Of a stretch of DNA of 64,000 nt, positions 42,685 to 50,584 are shown in pieces. Numbering within the stretch: position 1 is the first letter of the stretch; the number at the start of each line of letters is the position of its first letter. The notes under the pieces were generated by a model. It worked only from the letters and a program-made list of their open reading frames with translations, ran no database searches and had not been told where the DNA came from. Source of the stretch: JAPLDA01 sp043783155 (lineage in GTDB: Bacteria > Bacteroidota > Bacteroidia > AKYH767-A > 2013-40CM-41-45); the NCBI GenBank assembly GCA_043783155.1, contig JAYVZS010000015.1, positions 1-64,000 on the forward strand, written 5' to 3'. A program made the translations under genes and the position numbers.

Positions 42685-42845
42685 TTCACGCAGAGGCGCA
42701 AAGTTCGCGAAGGGAAATTAATAAACATCCCCGCCGCAGAGTGGTCGGGGTATTTGTCGGGAATTATTTTTTTCTCGCTGCAAGCAGCGGGGAATTATAC
42801 CCTAAGAGATTAAAAAACCTTTGCGGTCTTTGCGCGAAATGCATT
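42685..42845. repeat. CACGCAGAGGCGC repeat interrupted by 96-bp cassette copy 2
   Basis: The outer repeat starts TTTCACGCAGAGGCGCAAAG (42685) and resumes at CCTTTGCGGTCTTTGCGCGA (42818). Between them, 42720-42815 is the 96-bp palindromic cassette, 95/96 identical to the copy beside the transposase at 16426-16521. The outer halves look like one element split by the cassette. Confidence 0.88.
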
Positions 42846-42846
42846 T

Positions 42847-42981
42847 TTACACGAGGAAAATAAACCCCAGGATAAAAATGAGTATCATGATCAGGATCGC
42901 CCACAGATCAGCTGGAAAAAAATCTTTGTACTTAAAATAATAATCTCCGATTTTTTCTTTAAAACGCTTCATGAGAAGGCA
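42847..42981 (-). CDS. Possible 44-residue single-pass membrane protein
   Basis: A short frame with a TTG start at 42981. The peptide has a charged, aromatic N-half (KEKIGDYYFKYKDFFPADLW) and a hydrophobic C-half (AILIMILIFILGFIFLV) ending at the stop. Composition is very protein-like. An ATG 10 bp downstream (42971) is out of frame by one base, so a frameshift near the start is an alternative reading. No family is recognised. Confidence 0.4.
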   Translation of the reverse strand, partial: CLLMKRFKEKIGDYYFKYKDFFPADLWAILIMILIFILGFIFLV

Positions 42982-43140
42982 ATAGTAAGAATTGTTTTTC
43001 GTCTTCGTACCCGTCCGCTGACTTCCTAATGAAAATTTGGTTCACCACCTAACCAATCTTCCTTTTCAACGTATCAAAAGCAAACTGTTTTTCAACCGGG
43101 CTGCTAAAATTTCCTCCCGCCTTCTTCGTTGAACACTAAG

Positions 43141-45675
43141 ATGAACACATCATTTGGCAAGGTGATTAAAAGTATCGCAAAAATCACAGCCATTGTGATT
43201 TTGTCTTTTCTTTTTCTCGGAGTCATCATCAGCGCTTTTTACGGAACTGAAGTCAGGAAGATGATGCTTGATGAACTCAACAAAAAACTGGCGACAGAAA
43301 TCAAAGTAAAAGAATTTCACTTTTCAGTCCTGCGACATTTCCCGTATGCGTCATTCGATATGAAAGAAGTTTTTGCGAAGGAAGTCACCGATAAAAAAGA
43401 AACAGACACATTGCTTTACGCGGAACAGGTTTCGCTGCTTTTCAATATCATGGGATTGTTCCGCAATGATTTTACCATCCGGAAAATTGTTTTGAAAGAC
43501 GGGATGGTCAATATTAAAGTTGACCAAGAGGGGAAAAATAATTATCATTTCTGGAAAGCATCTTCCGATTCAACCCATTCATCGGGTATCGATCTGCAGA
43601 AGATCGTTCTTGATAACATCACGATTCGTTACCGGGATGTAAAAAACAAGCAAGACTATCTTGTTCTCGCAAAAAAAGGAGAACTGTCCGGAACGTTTTC
43701 GAGCGATGTGTTTACACTGAAGACAAAAGCGGATCTCTTCGTTCATCATCTCATTGTTGATCGTATAAACTACATCTCCGGAAAAGAGGCAACCATCAAT
43801 TCCGATTTAAAAGTCAATAACAAAACAGATGAATACCTGTTCGGTGACAGCCGCATCCGCATTGCTGATCTCACATTTGATTTAAAAGGAAATGTGATTT
43901 CCATGCCGGAGTCAACACGACTTAATCTAACAATAGATGCTCACGAAGCGGAACTGGAATCGTTCATGAGCATGATGCCGGAAACGTATTTAAATTATTT
44001 CAAAAACTTCCGCAGCAAAGGAAAATTTTATTTCAGCTGTACAATCAAAGGAGAAAACACTGGGAATCAAAAACCGGAAGTGGTTGTAAAATTTTCAATC
44101 AAAGACGGCCGCATTACCCCGAAAGGAAGTGACGTTTCGCTCGAAAAAATTTCTGCTACAGGTTCTTACCGAAATCATTCGGTGCAACAAAAAAGTTTTC
44201 TTGAAATTCCATCGCTCACGGCCATGCTTGGCGGACGAGTGCTAAAAGCTGATCTTACACTGGAAGATTTCAGCAACCCGTTTCTTACGTTGCATGCCAA
44301 TGCTGATCTTGATCTCAGCCAGGTTCGTCATTTTATCAAACAGGATACACTTGAAACACTTGCAGGTGATCTCGCCTTCAATGTTTCTTTTGCCGGACGC
44401 ATCAAAGACCTTCCGCGTTACAACGCCGATGCATTGTACAAAGTACAGACGTCCGGAACCATCATCATGAAAGATGTTTCATTCCGTTTGAAAAAAAATC
44501 CACTTGAGTTTAAAAATATCAATGGAAATTTTTCGCTCAGCGGCAACGATGTAAATGTCGGATTGCTCAAAGGAAATATTTCCTCCAGCGATTTTCAACT
44601 AACAGGCGTCTTTAGAAATTTTATCACCTTCCTCATCATACCGCACCAGGACGCAGATGTGGATGCAAAACTTTCTTCTGCAGAAATTAATCTCGATGAA
44701 TTACTGACCAACAAAATGGCAAGCAATGAGAACGACACGACTTATAAATTAAAATTCAATCCGCGTTTGGTATGTCGCCTGAATGTGGATGCCGGAAACC
44801 TTCACTTCCGAAAATTCTCGGCAAAAAATTTTAAAGGTCAGATCAACCTCTCCGACCAGGTGATTACCGGGAAAGAACTCACCTTCTCCGCGATGACGGG
44901 CTCTGTGGTCATGGACGCAGCCATTAACGCGTCACGGCGCGACAGCATCATCATGTCGTGCGATGCGAAATGCATCCGGCTTGACATCACTCAACTTTTT
45001 TATGAGCTGGAAAATTTTTTCCAGACCACCATGACTGATAAAAATGTGAAAGGAAAAATAAGCGCTGATGTCCAATTCAAATCATCGTGGACAACGGCCT
45101 TGATGATCAATTCGAAAAGCGCCGTTTCCACCGCCGACATCACGATTGAAAATGGCGAGTTGAATGACTTCAGACCGATCCTCGCTCTTTCAAAATACCT
45201 GAAGCTGGCCGATCTGAAACACATTAAATTCTCCACATTAAAAAACCAGGTTCGCATCAGCAACAGAAAAATTTTTATTCCGAATATGGAAATTAAGTCA
45301 AGCGCATTGAACATGACAGGTTCCGGAGTTCACGACTTCGATAACATGGTTGATTATAAAATCCAGCTGCTTCTCAGCGATATCTTAGGAAAAAAAGTAA
45401 AAAGTCAGAACAGCGAGTTCGGGCAAATTGAAGATGACGGTTTGGGAAGAACAAAATTATTCCTGACAATGAAAGGCCCTGTCGATAATCCAAAGATCGG
45501 CTATGACAGAAAGGGAGTGATCGATAAAATAAAAACAGATCTGAAAACAGACAAGCAAAATCTGAAAAATATCCTGAAGCAGGAATTCGGTTCGCATAAA
45601 AGCGATACATCGGCCGTGCAAAAGAAAAAGAAAGAAGAAATGCAGATCGACTGGAATTCGAATGACGAGAAATAA
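43141..45675 (+). CDS. AsmA-family protein
   Basis: An 844-residue protein from the ATG at 43141 (MNTSFGK). A single N-terminal membrane anchor (AKITAIVILSFLFLGVIISAFYG) is followed by a long region of repeated beta strands (for example FHFSVLRHFPYASFDMKEVF near residue 60, and LDLSQVRHFI). The C-terminal AsmA-like part has LNDFRPILALSKYLKLADLKHIKF and ALNMTGSGVHDFDNMVDYKIQLLLSDILG. AsmA-like proteins are thought to bridge the periplasm and move or control lipids. The tail is Lys-rich (KKKKEEMQI). It may be co-transcribed with the histidine kinase 74 bp downstream. Confidence 0.88.
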   Translation: MNTSFGKVIKSIAKITAIVILSFLFLGVIISAFYGTEVRKMMLDELNKKLATEIKVKEFHFSVLRHFPYASFDMKEVFAKEVTDKKETDTLLYAEQVSLLFNIMGLFRNDFTIRKIVLKDGMVNIKVDQEGKNNYHFWKASSDSTHSSGIDLQKIVLDNITIRYRDVKNKQDYLVLAKKGELSGTFSSDVFTLKTKADLFVHHLIVDRINYISGKEATINSDLKVNNKTDEYLFGDSRIRIADLTFDLKGNVISMPESTRLNLTIDAHEAELESFMSMMPETYLNYFKNFRSKGKFYFSCTIKGENTGNQKPEVVVKFSIKDGRITPKGSDVSLEKISATGSYRNHSVQQKSFLEIPSLTAMLGGRVLKADLTLEDFSNPFLTLHANADLDLSQVRHFIKQDTLETLAGDLAFNVSFAGRIKDLPRYNADALYKVQTSGTIIMKDVSFRLKKNPLEFKNINGNFSLSGNDVNVGLLKGNISSSDFQLTGVFRNFITFLIIPHQDADVDAKLSSAEINLDELLTNKMASNENDTTYKLKFNPRLVCRLNVDAGNLHFRKFSAKNFKGQINLSDQVITGKELTFSAMTGSVVMDAAINASRRDSIIMSCDAKCIRLDITQLFYELENFFQTTMTDKNVKGKISADVQFKSSWTTALMINSKSAVSTADITIENGELNDFRPILALSKYLKLADLKHIKFSTLKNQVRISNRKIFIPNMEIKSSALNMTGSGVHDFDNMVDYKIQLLLSDILGKKVKSQNSEFGQIEDDGLGRTKLFLTMKGPVDNPKIGYDRKGVIDKIKTDLKTDKQNLKNILKQEFGSHKSDTSAVQKKKKEEMQIDWNSNDEK

Positions 45676-45749
45676 GGGCTGTTCATCGACTCTTTCCCTA
45701 TTGAAATATTTTTAACAACTTCGCGTTCCCTTTGAACGGAGGATACTGC

Positions 45750-46901
45750 TTGAATATCTATACCCAAAAACAACGTTGGAAAATTTTACTGCTGCTGGCT
45801 GCGCTGCTAATCGGCGCGGCTTCTCTTTGGTATACTAACAAGCTGGTAAAAAACCTGGCCGAAGAAGAGCGAAAAAAAATTCAGTTGTGGGCTGAAGCCA
45901 TAAAAACTCTTACTGACACCTCCGGTATGAACACGGATTTCACGTTCCCTTCCAAAGTGATCAGCAACAACACCACGATTCCCGCCATCCTGACCAACAG
46001 CAAACTGGAGATGGTTTCTTATCGCAACCTCGATTCGCTGAAGGCACTTGATAAAGAATACATCCGAAACGAGATCGTGATTATGCAGTCGCAGCATGAA
46101 CCGATTGAAATTGCATTGATCGGAGGAAATAAAAATTACATCCTGTACAAAGATTCCACGTTGCTTGTAAAGCTTCGTTATTATCCATTCTTTCAGTTAG
46201 CGGTGATCGCACTTTTTCTTTTGGTGTCTTATCTTGCTTTCAGCAATTCCCGAAAAGCCGAACAAAACCAGGTGTGGGTGGGAATGGCGAAGGAAACGGC
46301 GCATCAGCTTGGCACTCCGCTTTCATCGCTGATTGCGTGGCTGGAGTTTTTAAAAATGAAAGGCACCGATACAGCTTACACCAGCGAAATCGAAAAAGAT
46401 GTGGAGCGTTTGCAAACCATCACCGAACGTTTTTCTAAAATCGGTTCCGCTCCTGCATTGCAAAAAGAAAATGTTCACCAGGTGTTACAGCATTCGATTG
46501 ATTATATCAAATCGAGAACGTCGGAGCGCGTTTCATTTTCAATCAGCAGTTCAGGAAAAGATATTGTGCTTGCGCCGATGAATATTCCGTTGTTCGAATG
46601 GGTGATTGAAAACCTGCTGAAGAATTCCATTGATGCCATGGGCGGCGAAGGAAAAATAAATGTAGCCATTACTGATCAGCACCAGTTTGTATACATTGAT
46701 ATCTCTGATACAGGAAAAGGAATTCCGAAGAGTTCATACAAAACCATTTTCAAACCCGGTTACACAACCAAGAAACGTGGGTGGGGATTAGGACTCTCAT
46801 TAAGTAAACGCATCATCGAAGATTATCATGATGGGCAGATCTTCGTAAAAAATTCTGATGTGAATAAGGGGACTACCTTTAGGATTGTTTTGAAGAAATA
46901 A
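45750..46901 (+). CDS. Sensor histidine kinase
   Basis: A 383-residue membrane kinase. I choose the TTG at 45750 because GGAGG lies at 45739-45743, a rare clear Shine-Dalgarno at good spacing. Two transmembrane segments (ILLLLAALLIGAASLWY and FFQLAVIALFLLVSYLAF) bracket a ~115-residue periplasmic sensor. The phosphoacceptor His185 is in KETAHQLGTPLSSLIAWL. The ATPase domain has the N box (ENLLKNSIDAMGGEG), DTGKGIP, and GWGLGLSLSKRIIEDYH. No response regulator is adjacent, so it is an orphan. Confidence 0.92.
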   Translation: MNIYTQKQRWKILLLLAALLIGAASLWYTNKLVKNLAEEERKKIQLWAEAIKTLTDTSGMNTDFTFPSKVISNNTTIPAILTNSKLEMVSYRNLDSLKALDKEYIRNEIVIMQSQHEPIEIALIGGNKNYILYKDSTLLVKLRYYPFFQLAVIALFLLVSYLAFSNSRKAEQNQVWVGMAKETAHQLGTPLSSLIAWLEFLKMKGTDTAYTSEIEKDVERLQTITERFSKIGSAPALQKENVHQVLQHSIDYIKSRTSERVSFSISSSGKDIVLAPMNIPLFEWVIENLLKNSIDAMGGEGKINVAITDQHQFVYIDISDTGKGIPKSSYKTIFKPGYTTKKRGWGLGLSLSKRIIEDYHDGQIFVKNSDVNKGTTFRIVLKK

Positions 46902-47029
46902 TTTGCATTCCCTGTAGCGAATTACGAATTAAACACGAATTTACGAATACCCGAATCACCATTCTCCATTTCGCAAATTCAAACTTTGTTTCAGCTATTT
47001 TTACATTGGTATAAAATTTATTTCCACTG
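46902..47029. other. Short spacer with ATTCG-type repeat
   Basis: Contains GCGAATTACGAATTAAACAC and ACGAATTTACGAATACCCGA, members of the dispersed ATTCG/CGAAT repeat also found at 24136-24274. Confidence 0.4.
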
Positions 47030-48172
47030 ATGCCCGGTATTTATATTCACATTCCTTTCTGTAAACAAGCTTGTCATTATTGTGATTTTCATTTTTCAGT
47101 TTCGTTGAATAAGAAAGATGACTTTATTAAAACATTATTGAAAGAAGTTGAATTGCAGAGAGATTATTTTTCAACTCCCTCTCCTTTGGAGAGGGCCGGG
47201 GTGAGGTCCATCTATTTCGGCGGCGGCACCCCTTCCCTCCTTTCTTCCGATGAAATAAAAAAAATCCTCGATGAGATTTCTAAGTTTCACGAAATAGATA
47301 ATGATGCAGAGATTACGCTGGAAGCAAATCCCGATGATCTTTCCGATGAAAAACTAAAATCACTGAAAACTTCCGGTATTAACCGGCTGAGTATCGGTGT
47401 TCAAAGTTTTTCGAATAAAGATTTGAAATTCATGAACCGCGCCCATAGTTCTAAGCAATCGCTTGAATCCATTATTTCCGCGCAGGATGCAGGGTTCAAC
47501 AACATTACAATCGATCTCATGTACGGAATGCAAACGCTCACCAATGAACAATGGATTGAAAATCTTGAAATCGCTTTTGGTCTCGATGTTCAGCATCTTT
47601 CCTGTTATTCGTTGACTGTTGAACCGCGAACCGCTTTGGCAGACTTCATCAAAAAAGGAAAGGTTCCTCCGGCTGATGAAATAAAATCAGCCGAACAATT
47701 TGAAATACTGATGCAACTCGCGGCTGAAAACGGTTTCGAGCAATATGAAATTTCAAATTTCGCGAAAGACAAAAAGTACTCGTTGCACAACAGCAATTAT
47801 TGGCGCAATGAACACTATCTTGGATTAGGGCCATCAGCGCATTCTTACAACGGTGTGTCCCGTCAATGGAACATTGCCAACAATGCATTGTACATCGATT
47901 CGATCAACAAGAATAAAATTCCGTTTGAGATTGAAGAGTTGACGAACGCTCAACGCTACAATGAATACATTCTTACTTCCCTAAGAACAATGTGGGGTTG
48001 TAGTTTGGGAGTAATTAGTTCGGAGTTCGGCGATGGGGCCGCAGAACATTTTAAAAAATCAGTGGTTGAATTTATTGACAACGGCTGGATTGAAAAAACA
48101 GAAACTATTTTCATACTCACAAAAACAGGGAAATTTTTCGCCGACAAAATTGCCTCGGAATTATTCCTCTAA
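47030..48172 (+). CDS. hemW: Radical SAM protein HemW (coproporphyrinogen III oxidase-like, haem chaperone family)
   Basis: A 380-residue protein. Cys11, Cys15 and Cys18 (FCKQACHYCDF) bind the [4Fe-4S] cluster with SAM. GGGTPSLL, ITLEANPDDLS, RLSIGVQSF and GFNNITIDLMYGMQ are all standard. The family is often labelled oxygen-independent coproporphyrinogen oxidase, but HemW members act in haem delivery. Residues ~48-59 (STPSPLERAGVR) are encoded by a palindromic repeat inserted in frame just before the SIYFGGGTPS strand. Confidence 0.93.
   Translation: MPGIYIHIPFCKQACHYCDFHFSVSLNKKDDFIKTLLKEVELQRDYFSTPSPLERAGVRSIYFGGGTPSLLSSDEIKKILDEISKFHEIDNDAEITLEANPDDLSDEKLKSLKTSGINRLSIGVQSFSNKDLKFMNRAHSSKQSLESIISAQDAGFNNITIDLMYGMQTLTNEQWIENLEIAFGLDVQHLSCYSLTVEPRTALADFIKKGKVPPADEIKSAEQFEILMQLAAENGFEQYEISNFAKDKKYSLHNSNYWRNEHYLGLGPSAHSYNGVSRQWNIANNALYIDSINKNKIPFEIEELTNAQRYNEYILTSLRTMWGCSLGVISSEFGDGAAEHFKKSVVEFIDNGWIEKTETIFILTKTGKFFADKIASELFL
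47175..47207 (+). repeat. Palindromic repeat inserted in the hemW coding sequence
   Basis: CCCTCTCC-TTT-GGAGAGGG (47177-47195) followed by CCGGGGTGAGGTC. The same unit occurs in non-coding DNA at 53075-53100 and inside the MITEs. Here it adds ~12 codons without a frameshift or stop. Confidence 0.85.
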
Positions 48173-48185
48173 TTTTATTACCTTT

Positions 48186-48227
48186 CATTTCAAGAACCAA
48201 GAACCAAGAACCAAGAACTAAGAACCT
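48186..48227. repeat. Tandem 7-bp repeat CAAGAAC
   Basis: Five consecutive CAAGAAC/TAAGAAC units (48192-48227) lie between the convergent hemW and rsmI genes and run into the end of rsmI. Confidence 0.75.
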
Positions 48228-48955
48228 TCAGCTTCCGTCTCCCTCTCCTCATTCCTTCCCTTCTCTTTCGTTTCTTTCTGTTTTTCCTTACCTGCCACAA
48301 CAATCACAATTTCACCCTTCACAGTTTTCAGTTTAAAATATTCAGCTATTTCAGCAAGCGTTCCTCTTTTTGTCTCTTCAAACATTTTAGAAATCTCGCG
48401 TGAAACACTTGCCTGTCTGTCGCTGCCGAATGTTTCACAAAATTGTTCAAGTGTTTTTACAAGGCGAAATGGTGATTCATAAAAAATAATGGTTCGCTCT
48501 TCTTCTTTCAGTTGCATCAATCGCGTTGCCCGTCCTTTTTTCTGAGGAAGAAATCCTTCGAAGCAAAATTTTTCCGAAGGAAGTCCTGAATTTACAAGTG
48601 CCGGAACAAATGCTGTAGCGCCGGGCAAACAATCCACTTCAATACCGGCCTGTATACATGCTCTCACAATTAAAAATCCGGGATCGGAAATTCCGGGTGT
48701 GCCTGCATCTGTGATCAGCGCAATCGAATTTCCTTCTTCTACTTTACTCACAATGGTTTCCAATACACTGTGTTCATTGTGCTGGTGATAGGCCCTCACT
48801 TGTTTTTCAATACCAAAATGATTAAGCAATACACGGCTTGTGCGTGTATCTTCCGCAAGAATAAAATCCACTTCTTTTAAAACACGAAGCGCGCGAAGCG
48901 TGATGTCTTCAAGGTTTCCGATGGGAGTAGGAACAAGAAATAATTTACCGGGCAT
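48218..48955 (-). CDS. rsmI: 16S rRNA (cytidine-1402-2'-O)-methyltransferase
   Basis: A 245-residue tetrapyrrole-methylase-fold enzyme that methylates C1402 of 16S rRNA. The N-terminus LFLVPTPIGNLEDITLRAL, LAEDTRTSRVLLNHFGI, SIALITDAGTPGISDPG and GLPSEKFCFEGFLPQKKG are diagnostic. The last ~20 residues are low-complexity Lys/Glu-rich (KQKETKEKGRNEERE) and lead into the CAAGAAC repeat, so the tail was probably extended by repeat DNA. Confidence 0.94.
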   Translation of the reverse strand: MPGKLFLVPTPIGNLEDITLRALRVLKEVDFILAEDTRTSRVLLNHFGIEKQVRAYHQHNEHSVLETIVSKVEEGNSIALITDAGTPGISDPGFLIVRACIQAGIEVDCLPGATAFVPALVNSGLPSEKFCFEGFLPQKKGRATRLMQLKEEERTIIFYESPFRLVKTLEQFCETFGSDRQASVSREISKMFEETKRGTLAEIAEYFKLKTVKGEIVIVVAGKEKQKETKEKGRNEERETEAEGS

Positions 48956-49100
48956 TTTTAATGAATGATTGAAAAGCGAATGTAGAACTTAGAATTGATT
49001 TTCTTTGCCATATTTTTTTTATGCAGAGGCGCAGAAAAAACTGCAGAGAATTGCGAATACACTCATCAAATAAATAACTCAATAAAGATCACCGCAGGAT
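48956..49100. other. Short spacer with a CGCAGAG repeat fragment
   Basis: ATGCAGAGGCGCAGAAAAAA (49020-49039) belongs to the dispersed CGCAGAGGCGC family. Otherwise nothing was recognised. Confidence 0.4.
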
Positions 49101-49898
49101 TCAGGAAATAAACCTTCTTTCAACGAGGTCAACAAAATGCTGCACATGCTCGTCGTTATTCGCCCAGTTGAAGCGGCTGGCAAGCTCTACTGCAATCAGT
49201 TGTTTGGCAACACTGAGATCAGGAGCACCATTTAATTTTTCAACGGCTTCAGAATAATCTTCCAGGTTACCCTCGAACAATTGATTGATGAATAAAAATT
49301 TTTCATTGATGCCAATGGCGGCTTTCAGATCTTTGATTGGTTTACGATGTAAATTTTCCCCGACTGTTTTAGCTCCCGCTTTCCCGGCAATGTGCTCGTG
49401 CAGCGTTTCTTCGTCCCGGAAATTATCCGCCAATGTGTGAGCATCTTCAAACAACGTAGCATTCACTCCGCCCGAAAGTTTTTTCGACTTTATTGTTTTT
49501 TCTGTTTTTTCTTCTTTCTCTTCAACTGGTTTCATAGCAATTGTCTTGATCATCACTTCCTCTGTATTGACATGCTGAACGACTTCCGGCTTCTCTTGTT
49601 TTTGAACCGACTCCGATGGTGGAGGTAATTCTGTTTTTAGTTCGTCCGTTTTACGATCAATGAATCTTTTCTCAGCCAATATCCGTTGCATCACCGCCGT
49701 TTTTACCTCATCAAGCGATGACAACGCGTTGTTATGATTCAGCATCAGGATGGCTTCGTATAATTGGCGCGTATTCTGAAGCAACAGGTCAAGTTCCACC
49801 TGCTGGATGGTTCCGCTGCCTTCACGGAACTGCTGATGTTGTTCTGAAAGCGCTTTAATCAACAGATCAATCTGCTGGTGAATACTTTGACGGTTCAT
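49101..49898 (-). CDS. Conserved hypothetical cytoplasmic protein
   Basis: A 265-residue protein with no signal or membrane segment. Residues 1-80 are helical; 95-135 are a Glu/Lys/Pro-rich linker (KPVEEKEEKTEKTIKSKK). The C-terminal ~80 residues carry KPIKDLKAAIGINEKFLFINQLFEGNLEDYSEAVEKLN, a pattern common in unnamed Bacteroidota proteins. The function is unknown. It is transcribed divergently from tdk across 93 bp. Confidence 0.8.
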   Translation of the reverse strand: MNRQSIHQQIDLLIKALSEQHQQFREGSGTIQQVELDLLLQNTRQLYEAILMLNHNNALSSLDEVKTAVMQRILAEKRFIDRKTDELKTELPPPSESVQKQEKPEVVQHVNTEEVMIKTIAMKPVEEKEEKTEKTIKSKKLSGGVNATLFEDAHTLADNFRDEETLHEHIAGKAGAKTVGENLHRKPIKDLKAAIGINEKFLFINQLFEGNLEDYSEAVEKLNGAPDLSVAKQLIAVELASRFNWANNDEHVQHFVDLVERRFIS

Positions 49899-49941
49899 GA
49901 GAAATGTTTTTACTTCTTTCTAAACGGTGAAGGTTTTAATT

Positions 49942-49949
49942 TATTTTTG
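49942..49949 (+). promoter_or_regulatory. -7 box TATTTTTG upstream of tdk
   Basis: TAnnTTTG match 42 bp before the tdk start; no clear -33 box. Confidence 0.45.
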
Positions 49950-49991
49950 TCCTCACCAAAGGTAGAAAGAAAAATAAATCAGTTCACAACC

Positions 49992-50573
49992 ATGTTTCTT
50001 GAACATTTAAGATCGTACGATGTAAAAAAAGGCTGCATTGAAGTAATCTGCGGCTCCATGTTTTCCGGCAAAACCGAAGAACTGATCCGCCGGTTAAAAC
50101 GTGCCCGCATCGCGCAGCAGAAAGTAGAAATATTCAAACCAAAAATAGATACCCGTTACGATGAAGTGAACGTGGTTTCGCACGATTCTAATTTTATTCC
50201 ATCCACTCCCGTTGAATCAGCGTCTCAGATTTTGCTGATGGCGAATGATGTGGAAGTAGTAGGCGTGGACGAAGCGCAATTTTTTGACGATGAATTGCCC
50301 CAGGTCTGCGAAACACTTGCCAATCGAGGCATCCGCGTAATCGTTGCCGGGCTCGACATGGATTATCTCGGCAAGCCGTTCGGTCCGCTTCCTCAACTGA
50401 TGGCAACGGCTGAATATGTTACGAAGGTTCACGCGATCTGCATCAAGTGCGGGAATCTTGCGAATCACTCTCACCGTACCGTCAGCAACAGTTCACGCAT
50501 TCTTTTAGGCGAACAGGACAGTTATGTTCCACTCTGCCGAAATTGTTTCAACGACGAAAAAAACAAAAGCTGA
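49992..50573 (+). CDS. tdk: Thymidine kinase
   Basis: A 193-residue type II thymidine kinase from the ATG at 49992; earlier in-frame starts fall in the divergent promoter region. The P-loop is CGSMFSGKTEELIRRLKR (21-28). Asp93-Glu94 in VGVDEAQFF serve catalysis. The lasso/zinc domain shows CIKCGN and CRNC. It phosphorylates thymidine for dTMP salvage. murF-alr follows 11 bp later, so they share a transcript. Confidence 0.95.
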   Translation: MFLEHLRSYDVKKGCIEVICGSMFSGKTEELIRRLKRARIAQQKVEIFKPKIDTRYDEVNVVSHDSNFIPSTPVESASQILLMANDVEVVGVDEAQFFDDELPQVCETLANRGIRVIVAGLDMDYLGKPFGPLPQLMATAEYVTKVHAICIKCGNLANHSHRTVSNSSRILLGEQDSYVPLCRNCFNDEKNKS

Positions 50574-50584
50574 TTTAATCAACG

